Source of the DNA: Lachnospiraceae bacterium
GTDB taxonomy: Bacteria > Bacillota > Clostridia > Lachnospirales > Lachnospiraceae
Assembly: GCA_017392525.1 (NCBI GenBank)
Contig: JAFOVD010000047.1
Coordinates: 1 to 48,788 of the forward strand
DNA length: 48,788 bases
Direction: 5' to 3'
This document shows positions 32,855-41,580 of the stretch, in pieces. The first letter of the stretch is position 1. Each line of letters starts with the position of its first letter. The notes under the pieces are model-generated. The model made no database searches, was not told where the DNA came from, and saw nothing but the letters and a program-made list of their open reading frames with translations. The position numbers and the translations under genes were made by a program.

Positions 32855-33841
32855 ATGACAATAAAAGAAGTAGCGCAGATGGCCGGAGTATCTTCGGCTG
32901 CTGTAAGTAGATATTTAAATGGCGGTTCACTAAGTCAGGAGAAAAAGGAACGCATTCAAAAAGTAATTGAAGAGACGGGGTATCGGCCATCTACAGCCGC
33001 ACAAGTGTTGCGTACAGGGCGTATGAAGCAGATTGGTGTGATTGTGCCAAAGTTGTATTCGGATTCTGTTAGCCAGATTATGGAGGGAATCTCGGAAAAG
33101 GCTGCAACACAAGGATACATGGTAGTGGTATGTAATACCGGAGGTGAAGAAGAGAGCGAAATACGTTTCCTTGAACTGATGGAGAATAATCAAGCTGCGG
33201 GCGTGATTATCATGGGTACTGTATTAACAGCCAGGAAAGAGTCTATTTTAAAGAAATATTCTCTACCGGTTGTGGTTACGGGACAGAATTACAAGGGGAT
33301 ACCATGCATTTATCACAATGATGAGAGCGCAGTAAAAGAACTGACAGAGCTCGTTATTAAAAGGGGCAGGAAGCGTGTGGCGTATATTGGTGTCAACGAA
33401 CGTGACGAGAGAGCCGGAGCGCTTCGTCGCAAGGGATTCCAAAGCGCAGTGGATTCTGCAAAAGAAAAACTTTCGCAAGTATATACAGCGGTAGGAGAAT
33501 TTACGCCGGATAGTGGATATAACAATATGGTGTCGCTTTTTAGAGAGGATCCACAGATTGATGGAGTAGTATGCGCAACAGATACTATTGCTATGGGAGC
33601 GATGCGTGCTATTCGTCAGGCGGGACGAACAATCGGAGAAGATATAAGTATTGTGGGCGTGGGTGACAGCTGGGTTGATAATTTCTCAGAAACACCACTA
33701 ACAACTGCACATTTTTACTTTAAGCAGTGCGGAACAGGTGCAGCAGAGATGCTGTTAGGAATTATTGAAGGTGAAGATTCGACTGCACCGGTACGACAGA
33801 CTTGTCTGGAGTATACGATTGTTGAGCGCGGATCGATTTAA
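32855..33841 (+). CDS. LacI-family transcriptional repressor, probable sugar regulator
   Basis: A 328-aa regulator. The helix-turn-helix is at residues 2-21 (TIKEVAQMAGVSSAAVSRYL) followed by the hinge NGGSLSQEKKERIQKVIEETGYRPSTAAQVLRTG in part. The periplasmic-binding-like core includes IGVIVPKLYSDSVSQIMEGI and the C-terminal VGVGDSWVDNFSETPLTT. Operators of matching type lie before its own gene and before the PTS gene, so it probably represses both. The features recall sucrose repressors (ScrR), but the inducer is not proven. GACAGGGGAA precedes the ATG. Confidence 0.9.
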   Translation: MTIKEVAQMAGVSSAAVSRYLNGGSLSQEKKERIQKVIEETGYRPSTAAQVLRTGRMKQIGVIVPKLYSDSVSQIMEGISEKAATQGYMVVVCNTGGEEESEIRFLELMENNQAAGVIIMGTVLTARKESILKKYSLPVVVTGQNYKGIPCIYHNDESAVKELTELVIKRGRKRVAYIGVNERDERAGALRRKGFQSAVDSAKEKLSQVYTAVGEFTPDSGYNNMVSLFREDPQIDGVVCATDTIAMGAMRAIRQAGRTIGEDISIVGVGDSWVDNFSETPLTTAHFYFKQCGTGAAEMLLGIIEGEDSTAPVRQTCLEYTIVERGSI

Positions 33842-33861
33842 ATTAGAAACAGGAAATAGGT

Positions 33862-34689
33862 ATGAGTAAGAAATTAATTTTTGTAGACATTGATGGAACG
33901 TTAACTGCAGCAGGTTCTAATGTCCCTCCACAGAGTGCATTAGATGCTATCCGAAAGGCACAGGCCAAGGGACATAAAATCTTTTTATGTACAGGTAGAA
34001 ATCTGGACATGTTATCCCCTTTGTTAAAGTATGGATTTGATGGGATTGTTGGATCTGCTGGTGGATATGTACAGTGTGGGGATGAAGTGATTTATGATAT
34101 GCCCATGACAAACGAGCAGAGAGATGTTGCACTGGACTTACTTCATAAGAATGGCGTTTTCTGCACAATTGAGGCAAAGGATGGTTCTTATGGCGATGAT
34201 GATCTTAGCACTTTATTAGAAGATATGGGAAATGAAGGCAATTCAGAGATTCAGCGTTGGAGAAAAGCTCTTGCTGAGAACCTGAATATTGTTTCCATGA
34301 AGGATTATGATGGCAGACCGGTATATAAAGTTGTTGTAATGTGCAGAGAAATGAGCCAGTTGGACGAAGCCAAGGCGGCATTGGAAGATCAGTTTAATTT
34401 CTGTATGCAGGAAGTAAAAGAGCATTCATGTATCAATGGCGAACTGATTAACCGTGCATTTGATAAAGGACGCGGCGTAGAGAGAGTATGTGAGTACTAC
34501 GGGATGAGTCTGGATGATACTATTGGATTTGGTGACAGTATGAATGATCTTGAGATGATGGAAAAGGTTCATATTTCAGTTGCCATGGACAATGGTGCAG
34601 AAGCAATTAAGAAAATCAGTACGATGGTAACGGATTCGGTTGAAGAAGACGGATTGGCAAAGGCTTTTGAAAAACTGAATTTATTATAG
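33862..34689 (+). CDS. HAD-superfamily (Cof-type, IIB) phosphatase
   Basis: A 275-aa sugar-phosphatase-like enzyme. Motif I is VDIDGTL with Asp9 and Asp11; motif II region FLCTGRN; motif IV GFGDSMNDLEMM. The large C2B cap lies between. The family dephosphorylates sugar phosphates or similar compounds. It starts 20 bases after the repressor gene, with AGGAAATAGG upstream, so the two are probably one transcript. A role in relieving sugar-phosphate stress from the PTS is plausible. Confidence 0.88.
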   Translation: MSKKLIFVDIDGTLTAAGSNVPPQSALDAIRKAQAKGHKIFLCTGRNLDMLSPLLKYGFDGIVGSAGGYVQCGDEVIYDMPMTNEQRDVALDLLHKNGVFCTIEAKDGSYGDDDLSTLLEDMGNEGNSEIQRWRKALAENLNIVSMKDYDGRPVYKVVVMCREMSQLDEAKAALEDQFNFCMQEVKEHSCINGELINRAFDKGRGVERVCEYYGMSLDDTIGFGDSMNDLEMMEKVHISVAMDNGAEAIKKISTMVTDSVEEDGLAKAFEKLNLL

Positions 34690-34745
34690 GCGAAGTTTCT
34701 GGAAAGGCATGGATTTATTGCTATTTTACAGTTGAAAATCAATAT

Positions 34746-34759
34746 TGAAAACGATTTCA
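34746..34759 (+). promoter_or_regulatory. LacI-family operator 2
   Basis: TGAAAACGATTTCA, identical to operators 1 and 3 and exactly 100 bases upstream of operator 3, in the gap between the phosphatase and PTS genes. It could act as an auxiliary site for looping. Confidence 0.82.
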
Positions 34760-34804
34760 GCAAAGTGCACAAAACGGAAATGCTTAATTCCACAGAACTT
34801 ACAA

Positions 34805-34833
34805 TTTACAAATGGTAACTATTAAAATAAAAT
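34805..34833 (+). promoter_or_regulatory. promoter of the PTS gene
   Basis: TTTACA (34805-34810) and TAAAAT (34828-34833) with 17 nt spacing. The predicted start near 34840 is immediately before operator 3. Confidence 0.72.
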
Positions 34834-34845
34834 AAACTCATCAAA

Positions 34846-34859
34846 TGAAAACGATTTCA
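34846..34859 (+). promoter_or_regulatory. LacI-family operator 3
   Basis: TGAAAACGATTTCA at the expected transcription start of the PTS gene, well placed to block initiation or clearance. Confidence 0.83.
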
Positions 34860-34883
34860 AAAGCGTTGAGTAAGGAGGTCATT

Positions 34884-36794
34884 ATGGCACTAGATTATCG
34901 TAAATGTGCAGAAGAGATTTTCGCGCAGCTCGGTGGAAAAGAAAATCTTGTAAGCGCAGCACATTGTGCTACACGTCTTCGACTGGTAGTCGTTGATAAC
35001 AATAAGGTCAACACAAAGGCATTAGAAGATGTTGAGGGAGTAAGAGGAACTTTTGAAAGTAATGGTCAGTTACAGATCATCATCGGAACAGGTACAGTAA
35101 ACAAGGTTTACGATGAATTCCTGGCTATTACAGGTCTGACAGCAGCTACAAAGGACGAAGTTAAAGCAGCTGCAGCAGCTCAGATGCCTGTTTGGAAGAG
35201 AATGTTAAAGACAGTAGGTGATGTATTCGTACCTATTCTTCCTGCAATCGTTGCTTCCGGTCTTATGATGGGACTTGTAGAGGCTCTTGGTAAGATTGAC
35301 GCATTAAACTTTGCTTCTACTGATTGGTATGGATTCCTGGATATGGTTGCAAATACAGCATTTGCTTACTTGCCGGTAATCGTAGCTATTTCAGCAGCAA
35401 GAGTATTTGGTGGAAATATTTTCCTCGGAGCTGTTATTGGTCTTTTGATGATTCATTCAAACCTTACAAATGGTTGGAATGCAGCACAGGGATATGATGT
35501 TTGGTATCTCTTTGGACATGTAGAAATTGGAAATTATACACTTGGACAGATTAACCAGTTAGGATATCAGGGTCACGTAATTCCTGTTATTATCTCTGTT
35601 TGGTGTATGTCTAACATTGAGAAGTGGTTACATAAGAAGGTTCCGGAAATGCTGGATCTCTTTATCACTCCACTGGTAACAGTATTTACAACAGCACTTT
35701 TAACATTTATGTTAATCGGACCTGTATTCTCTACTGCAGAAACATATATTCTTCAGTTCGCTCAGTGGTTAATCACAGTTGGATTTGGTGTTGGTGCACT
35801 TGCAATGGGTGCTATCTATCCACTGACAGTAGTAATGGGTCTTCACCATATGTACAACGTAATCGAGGCTGGTATGCTTGCAGATACAGGACTTAATATC
35901 TGGATGCCAATCGCATCTGCAGCAAACTTTGCACAGTTTGGTGCTTGTCTTGCTGTAGGTATCAAGACAAAGTCAGGAAAGCGTAAGGCTGTAGCAATCC
36001 CATCTGCTCTTTCAGCAGCACTTGGAATTACAGAACCTGCTATCTTCGGTGTAAACTTAAGACTTATGAAGCCATTCGTATTCGGTATGATTGGTGGTGC
36101 GGCTGGTGCTATGTTCGGTGCAATCGCTAAGATTGGAGCAACAGCATACGGTGTAACAGGTATTCCTGGATACTTAACAATTAATCATATTGCACCATAT
36201 ACTATTATGCTTGCAATTGCAGGTGGTGTAGCATTCGCGCTTACTTTCTTCTTCTGGCATGAAGAAATCGAAGTTGAAGAAGATGATGATAAGAAAGAAG
36301 AACCAAAGAAGGTTGTAACAGCACCTGTTGATGATACAAAGTCAGAGGTATCTGTAGAAGACCTCGCAGATGTTATTTCTTGTAATAAGAGCTTAAAGAT
36401 CAAGGCACCAGTAATTGGTGAGGCAATCCCTTATACAGAGATTCCTGATGATGCATTTGCGTCTGGTGCACTTGGAAATGGTGTTGGTATTACTCCGGAA
36501 ACAGAAGAAGTGCTTGCACCATTTGATGGCGAGATTGTTTCTGTCGTTGAATCTAAGCATGCAGTTGGTATCAAGAGCAAAGACGGTGTAGAGCTTTTGA
36601 TTCATGTTGGTATCGACACTGTTAAGATGAACGGAGAAGGCTTCACTTGCTTTGTGAATGAAGGTGATACAGTAAAGGCTGGAGATAAACTGGTACATTT
36701 TGATCGTGCTACAATTAAGGAAGCCGGCTATTCAGACATGGTAGTTGTGTTGGTAACAAACAGCTTTGAATTTGATGAAGTAAAGGCTTTATAA
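34884..36794 (+). CDS. PTS EIIBCA permease, sucrose/beta-glucoside type
   Basis: Imports and phosphorylates a sugar using phosphoenolpyruvate. The 636-aa protein has the order IIB-IIC-IIA. IIB has Cys28 in HCATRLR as phosphorylation site. IIC (~110-455) shows about ten helices, with GLHHMYNVIEAGM and GITEPAIFGVNLRLMKPF, the latter closest to ScrA-type sucrose permeases. IIA (~495-636) carries KHAVGI and the active His574 in LLIHVGIDTVKMNGEGF. I use ATG 34884 with AAGGAGG upstream; the longer frame from 34845 overlaps operator 3. No sucrose-6-phosphate hydrolase gene is nearby, so the substrate remains an inference. Confidence 0.88.
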   Translation: MALDYRKCAEEIFAQLGGKENLVSAAHCATRLRLVVVDNNKVNTKALEDVEGVRGTFESNGQLQIIIGTGTVNKVYDEFLAITGLTAATKDEVKAAAAAQMPVWKRMLKTVGDVFVPILPAIVASGLMMGLVEALGKIDALNFASTDWYGFLDMVANTAFAYLPVIVAISAARVFGGNIFLGAVIGLLMIHSNLTNGWNAAQGYDVWYLFGHVEIGNYTLGQINQLGYQGHVIPVIISVWCMSNIEKWLHKKVPEMLDLFITPLVTVFTTALLTFMLIGPVFSTAETYILQFAQWLITVGFGVGALAMGAIYPLTVVMGLHHMYNVIEAGMLADTGLNIWMPIASAANFAQFGACLAVGIKTKSGKRKAVAIPSALSAALGITEPAIFGVNLRLMKPFVFGMIGGAAGAMFGAIAKIGATAYGVTGIPGYLTINHIAPYTIMLAIAGGVAFALTFFFWHEEIEVEEDDDKKEEPKKVVTAPVDDTKSEVSVEDLADVISCNKSLKIKAPVIGEAIPYTEIPDDAFASGALGNGVGITPETEEVLAPFDGEIVSVVESKHAVGIKSKDGVELLIHVGIDTVKMNGEGFTCFVNEGDTVKAGDKLVHFDRATIKEAGYSDMVVVLVTNSFEFDEVKAL

Positions 36795-36812
36795 TTAGTA
36801 ACAGCTTATGAT

Positions 36813-36850
36813 GCGCCGTGGAAACGTAACATTTCCACGGCGCTATTTTT
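36813..36850 (+). terminator. terminator after the PTS gene
   Basis: GCGCCGTGGAAA pairs perfectly with TTTCCACGGCGC around loop CGTAACA and is followed by TATTTTT. Confidence 0.88.
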
Positions 36851-36907
36851 ATACATGGGATGGGAGAAAGACACATAGGTTTCACATCTTCGAAGAGCCC
36901 GTTTTTC

Positions 36908-36936
36908 TTTACTTTCCTAGGTAAAACAGATAGAAT
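36908..36936 (+). promoter_or_regulatory. candidate promoter of the coiled-coil protein gene
   Basis: TTTACT (36908-36913) and TAGAAT (36931-36936) with 17 nt spacing, upstream of the long gene run at 36990-48331. Confidence 0.5.
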
Positions 36937-36989
36937 GGAAACTGTATAAGTAGAATTATGCATAAAATCACGTAAGGTAGGTATGGCAT

Positions 36990-37808
36990 ATGGGTGCACA
37001 GGACAGAACGGAAAACGTTCTCCGTGAGATACATATTTTATTTTCAAAAGCAGAACCTTTTAACGGTAGTAAGAAAAAGGTTGTTGTTGATAAGTCGGAA
37101 ATGATGGACTTGTTAAAAGAACTTAATAATTGTATGTATGATATGCAGGAAGAATACGAATTGACTGTTGCAAGTCGGGATAAAGCAGATCGCCAGAGTA
37201 GAAAGAAGGGCGATGATATTATCTTTGAAGCACAGAAAAATGCAGATGATATCTATGCTGCGTCGATTATGTATACGGATCAGGTGCTTCAGGGCATTCA
37301 GAAAGTTATTCAGGAAGCAACAGACAAGTCTTTTGTTTTGATGGAAAATCTGAAAAAGGATTTGACGGAAGCTAAAAGTGACGTGCGTCATAACCAGTCA
37401 GAGCTCAAGGCTCAGTTGCAAGATCTTATTGACACGCAAAAATATATGCGTTTGATTGAAGATGAGAATCTTCGCCTCGCTAAAGAGGAGGAGCGCAAAG
37501 CGGCCAAGGGCGAGCCTATGTTTGAGAAAGAACCGCCAAAGTATAGTGATGTAAAACCTGAAATTAAGATTAATGAAGCATATTTCCGTTCACAGGGAAT
37601 CCCACTGGATGATGATTCAAAAGAACAATCGAATTCTAATACGGAATCTGATATGGAGCAGGCACTTGCAGGTATTTCGTCCGAGGACTTGGATAGAGAG
37701 TACTTTGGGTGGAAGGAAGACTCAGAATCAGGAAATGATGAGAAGAACGGAGTTGTGGAAGGGCTCAAAGATCAGTTCAAGGGGATTCTTGGTAAATTAA
37801 AAGATTAA
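36990..37808 (+). CDS. coiled-coil protein, possibly DivIVA-like
   Basis: A 272-aa soluble protein, mostly charged helix. Residues ~35-170 form long coiled coils (MDLLKELNNCMYDMQEEYEL, IIFEAQKNADDIYAASIMYT), and ~180-272 are acidic and low complexity, ending in a short amphipathic helix (GLKDQFKGILGKLKD). The layout recalls DivIVA/GpsB-type proteins but the N-terminal membrane-binding motif is not clear, so I give no name. TAAGGTAGG precedes the ATG. An ATG seven bases earlier is in another frame. Confidence 0.75.
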   Translation: MGAQDRTENVLREIHILFSKAEPFNGSKKKVVVDKSEMMDLLKELNNCMYDMQEEYELTVASRDKADRQSRKKGDDIIFEAQKNADDIYAASIMYTDQVLQGIQKVIQEATDKSFVLMENLKKDLTEAKSDVRHNQSELKAQLQDLIDTQKYMRLIEDENLRLAKEEERKAAKGEPMFEKEPPKYSDVKPEIKINEAYFRSQGIPLDDDSKEQSNSNTESDMEQALAGISSEDLDREYFGWKEDSESGNDEKNGVVEGLKDQFKGILGKLKD

Positions 37809-37869
37809 TGCATATGCATATCTTAAATAAAAGGAAAAAAGAAAAAAGATACTAGGAGGATGTAAATAC

Positions 37870-40161
37870 ATGAAGTTGTACGAAAATGGAGTTTACCTGG
37901 TAAATGGTACTGAATTGGTAGAAGCCACAGGAGATTATCAGGCGAAAATCCAGCATATGACGGGGAAGAGTGTAGAGCAGACAGAGGCTGCGAAAGAGAC
38001 TATTGCCTATGGTATTTTAGAAAGTCATAACACATCAGGCAATATGGAGAAGCTGGCTGTGAAGTTTGATAAACTGACGAGCCATGATATTACTTATGTA
38101 GGCATTATTCAGACAGCAAGAGCTTCAGGACTTGAGAAGTTTCCTATTCCATATATTCTTACAAACTGTCACAACAGTCTTTGTGCGGTAGGTGGAACAA
38201 TTAATGAAGATGACCACATGTTTGGATTAAGTGCAGCAAAGAAATATGGCGGAATTTACGTTCCACCACATCAGGCTGTAATTCATCAGTTTGCACGTGA
38301 AATGCTTGCAGAAGGTGGAAAAATGATTCTCGGTTCGGATTCGCATACTCGTTATGGTGCATTGGGAACTATGGCGATGGGGGAAGGTGGTCCGGAGCTT
38401 GTTAAGCAGTTATTAAATAAAACATATGATATTAATATGCCGGGCGTTGTAGGTGTGTATATGACTGGAACACCTAGAAAGGGCGTTGGACCTCAGGATA
38501 TTGCATTAGCAATTATTGGAGAGGTATTTGATAGAGGCTATGTAAAGAACAAGGTCATGGAATTTGTTGGACCTGGTGTACATAACATGAGTGTCGACTT
38601 CAGAATTGGCGTGGATGTTATGACTACTGAGACAACTTGTCTTTCATCTATCTGGGAAACAGATGAGAAGACAGAGGAATTCTATGAGATTCATGGTCGA
38701 AAAGAGGCTTATAAGAAACTGACTCCGGGTGAAGTGGCATATTATGATGGAATGATTGAGATTGATCTTTCAGAGATTAAGCCAATGATTGCTATGCCAT
38801 TCCATCCAAGTAATACATATACAATTGAAGAACTTAAGGAAAATCTTATGGATATTATCGATGATGTTGAGAAACGTGCACGCGTCAGTCTCGATAATCA
38901 GGTAGATTTCACTTTAAAAGATAAGGTTAGAAATGGTCAGCTGTATGTTGATCAGGGTATTATTGCAGGTTGTGCAGGTGGTGGATATGAAAATATCACA
39001 GATGCGGCAGACATTCTTCGTGGAGCCAGTATCGGTTCGGATGAATTTACACTTAGCATCTATCCGGCATCTACTCCAATTTATATGGAATTGGTTAAAA
39101 ATGGATGTGCAGCGGACTTGCTTGCAACCGGTGCAATATTAAAGACGGCATTCTGTGGACCATGTTTCGGTGCCGGAGATACTCCAAGTAACAATGGCTT
39201 TAGTATTCGACACAGTACTCGTAACTTCCCGAACCGTGAAGGCTCGAAATTACAGAATGGTCAAATTTCTTCTGTCGCACTTATGGATGCGCGTTCAATT
39301 GCTGCTACTGCAGCAAATAAGGGTTACCTGACAGCGGCAACAGATCTTGACGTTGATTACAGTAAGCCAAAGTATTATTTTGACAGCCGAATTTATGATA
39401 GACGAGTATTTGACAGCAAGGGTGTGGCAGATCCAAAAGAAGAATTAAAATTTGGTCCAAATATTAAAGACTGGCCAACAATGAGTGCATTACCGGAAAA
39501 TCTTGTAATTAAAGTGGTATCTGAGATTCATGATCCGGTTACTACTACAGATGAGTTGATTCCATCCGGTGAGACATCGTCTTATCGTTCAAATCCGTTG
39601 GGCCTTGCAGAGTTTACACTTTCCAGAAAAGATCCGGCATATGTTGGACGTGCCAAGGAAGTGCAGAAGGGACAGAAGGCACTGGAAGCAGGAGAACATC
39701 CATGTTCTGTTCTTCCGGAAATCAAGGATCAGATGGAACGTATCAAGGCAGAGTTCCCTGATGTAAATCACTCTAATATCGGCATTGGTAGTACGATTTT
39801 TGCTGTTAAGCCTGGTGACGGATCTGCCCGTGAGCAGGCAGCATCATGTCAGAAAGTACTTGGTGGTTGGGCAAATATTGCTAATGAGTATGCAACAAAG
39901 AGATATAGAAGTAATCTGATTAATTGGGGTATGCTACCATTCCTGATTCCGGAGGGAGATCTTCCATTTAAAAATGGTGATTATCTATTTATTCCGGGTA
40001 TTAAGAAGGCAATTGATGAGGCAAAGACAGAATTTGATGCATATGTTGTAAAGGAAGATGGATTACATCTGTTTAAGCTTTCGATGGATGAACTAACAAG
40101 TGATGAGAGAGAGATAATTCTGGACGGATGTCTGATTAATTACTATAAATCACATAGATAA
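37870..40161 (+). CDS. aconitase-family hydratase (YbhJ-like)
   Basis: A 763-aa member of the aconitase superfamily. Iron-sulphur ligands are visible as Cys368 (AGCAGGG) and Cys429/Cys432 (CGPC), and the substrate-side motif [19 protein letters not shown] is present. It resembles the E. coli YbhJ type more than canonical AcnA/AcnB: the usual SCTNSS-type sequence is replaced by [16 protein letters not shown]. The reaction is therefore not certain; a (de)hydratase of a di- or tricarboxylic acid is likely. AGGAGG precedes the ATG. It is followed by the next gene after 14 bases. Confidence 0.85.
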   Translation: MKLYENGVYLVNGTELVEATGDYQAKIQHMTGKSVEQTEAAKETIAYGILESHNTSGNMEKLAVKFDKLTSHDITYVGIIQTARASGLEKFPIPYILTNCHNSLCAVGGTINEDDHMFGLSAAKKYGGIYVPPHQAVIHQFAREMLAEGGKMILGSDSHTRYGALGTMAMGEGGPELVKQLLNKTYDINMPGVVGVYMTGTPRKGVGPQDIALAIIGEVFDRGYVKNKVMEFVGPGVHNMSVDFRIGVDVMTTETTCLSSIWETDEKTEEFYEIHGRKEAYKKLTPGEVAYYDGMIEIDLSEIKPMIAMPFHPSNTYTIEELKENLMDIIDDVEKRARVSLDNQVDFTLKDKVRNGQLYVDQGIIAGCAGGGYENITDAADILRGASIGSDEFTLSIYPASTPIYMELVKNGCAADLLATGAILKTAFCGPCFGAGDTPSNNGFSIRHSTRNFPNREGSKLQNGQISSVALMDARSIAATAANKGYLTAATDLDVDYSKPKYYFDSRIYDRRVFDSKGVADPKEELKFGPNIKDWPTMSALPENLVIKVVSEIHDPVTTTDELIPSGETSSYRSNPLGLAEFTLSRKDPAYVGRAKEVQKGQKALEAGEHPCSVLPEIKDQMERIKAEFPDVNHSNIGIGSTIFAVKPGDGSAREQAASCQKVLGGWANIANEYATKRYRSNLINWGMLPFLIPEGDLPFKNGDYLFIPGIKKAIDEAKTEFDAYVVKEDGLHLFKLSMDELTSDEREIILDGCLINYYKSHR

Positions 40162-40175
40162 GAGAGAAAAAAGAA

Positions 40176-41564
40176 TTGGATATTAATCAAACAGAGAAAA
40201 AAATTGAAAATCGTTTCGAGCGAAAGCCGAGCAAGGGTGAATACAAGTATCTGTTTGGCGTTTCTCTCGTTGTGCTGGTGACTGCGTGTCTGATTATCCT
40301 GTTTTACTTTGGAGTAAAACGATATGATGGTTTGCAGAGTGGTTGGGAGAAGTTTTTGGATATCTTACAGCCGTTTACGATAGGATTTGTACTGGCGTTT
40401 TTGATGAATCCGATAATGAAATTTGTTGAAAAACATCTTTTGAAATTCTTATTACCAAGAGTTAAGAATGAAGCCAAGGTTCGCAAAAATGTCAGAGTAT
40501 TTTCATCGTTTCTTTCGCTTATTATTGTATTGAGCGTAATAGGGGCATTTCTGTTTACAGTAATTCCGGAAATGCTTAATACGCTTCAATATTTGTTTAA
40601 ACACATACACGAGCAGATTGCCGGTGTGTTAGACTGGGCGAATGAAATCACCAGAGGGCGCTGGGAAGACGATATTATGAGCGCAAAGGATACCAAGGTG
40701 CTTGACGATGCCATGGACCAGGTACAGGCGTTTGTAGCAAAATATCTAAAGATGGACCAGAGAGACGAACTTATTCGCACAGTAACGAATAGTGTGATTG
40801 GTGTAGGGCATGCACTGGTTAATGTTATCATTGGAATTATTGTTTCGTTATATGTTCTGGTTGCAAAGGAGAAGTTTAAGGGGCAGACTAAGAAAATCAT
40901 TTATAGTTTGTTTAGTCCAAAGCAGGCGAATATCTGCATAGAAGTGGTTCGAAAGGGACATGATATCTTCTACGGATTTATTGTAGGTAAGATAGTTGAT
41001 TCTATTATTATCGGTGTAATATGTTATGTTTGCATGATTATTATGGGCATGCCGTACCGCGTGCTCGTTTCCGTAATTATCGGAGCGACAAATATTATTC
41101 CGGTATTTGGTCCTTACATTGGAGCGGTTCCGACAGTAATGATTATATTCCTTACAAATCCTTGGCAGGGAATATACTTCCTGATATTTGTTTTTATTTT
41201 GCAGCAGGTGGATGGAAATATTATCGGACCTAAGATTCTTGGAGATTCAACAGGATTGTCAAGTTTCTGGGTAATTGTTGCTATTGTTATAGGCGGCGGA
41301 TTATTTGGTTTGATGGGAATGTTGATTGGCGTACCAACAATGGCGTTATTCTATTATATAGTAGGGCGAATTGTTGAGTATGTTCTGAAAAAAAAGAATC
41401 TGGCTACATCAACAGAGGAATATGTTGATATGGATTATGTGGATGTAAAGACAAACCGGTTGGTTAAAAAAGCGGGAGAAAAAGAACTCCATATATTTGG
41501 AAAGCGAAGAGAAGCAAAGATGGCTGAGAAAGTCGCTGATGAGAAAAAAGGCGGCAAAAAATAA
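40176..41564 (+). CDS. AI-2E family (TqsA/YhhQ-type) membrane protein
   Basis: A 462-aa membrane protein with about eight helices and the family motifs VSLYVLVAKEKFKGQTKKIIYSLFS in part, GATNIIPVFGPYIGAVPT and VDGNIIGPKILGDSTGLSSFWVI in part. The family ranges from autoinducer-2 exporters to Na+/H+ antiporters and other efflux functions, so substrate is open. The start is TTG 40176, as no ATG is available before the first helix; its ribosome site is weak (AAGAGAGAAAA). The basic tail ends AEKVADEKKGGKK. Confidence 0.87.
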   Translation: MDINQTEKKIENRFERKPSKGEYKYLFGVSLVVLVTACLIILFYFGVKRYDGLQSGWEKFLDILQPFTIGFVLAFLMNPIMKFVEKHLLKFLLPRVKNEAKVRKNVRVFSSFLSLIIVLSVIGAFLFTVIPEMLNTLQYLFKHIHEQIAGVLDWANEITRGRWEDDIMSAKDTKVLDDAMDQVQAFVAKYLKMDQRDELIRTVTNSVIGVGHALVNVIIGIIVSLYVLVAKEKFKGQTKKIIYSLFSPKQANICIEVVRKGHDIFYGFIVGKIVDSIIIGVICYVCMIIMGMPYRVLVSVIIGATNIIPVFGPYIGAVPTVMIIFLTNPWQGIYFLIFVFILQQVDGNIIGPKILGDSTGLSSFWVIVAIVIGGGLFGLMGMLIGVPTMALFYYIVGRIVEYVLKKKNLATSTEEYVDMDYVDVKTNRLVKKAGEKELHIFGKRREAKMAEKVADEKKGGKK

Positions 41565-41580
41565 GTTCTGAGGTGACACT

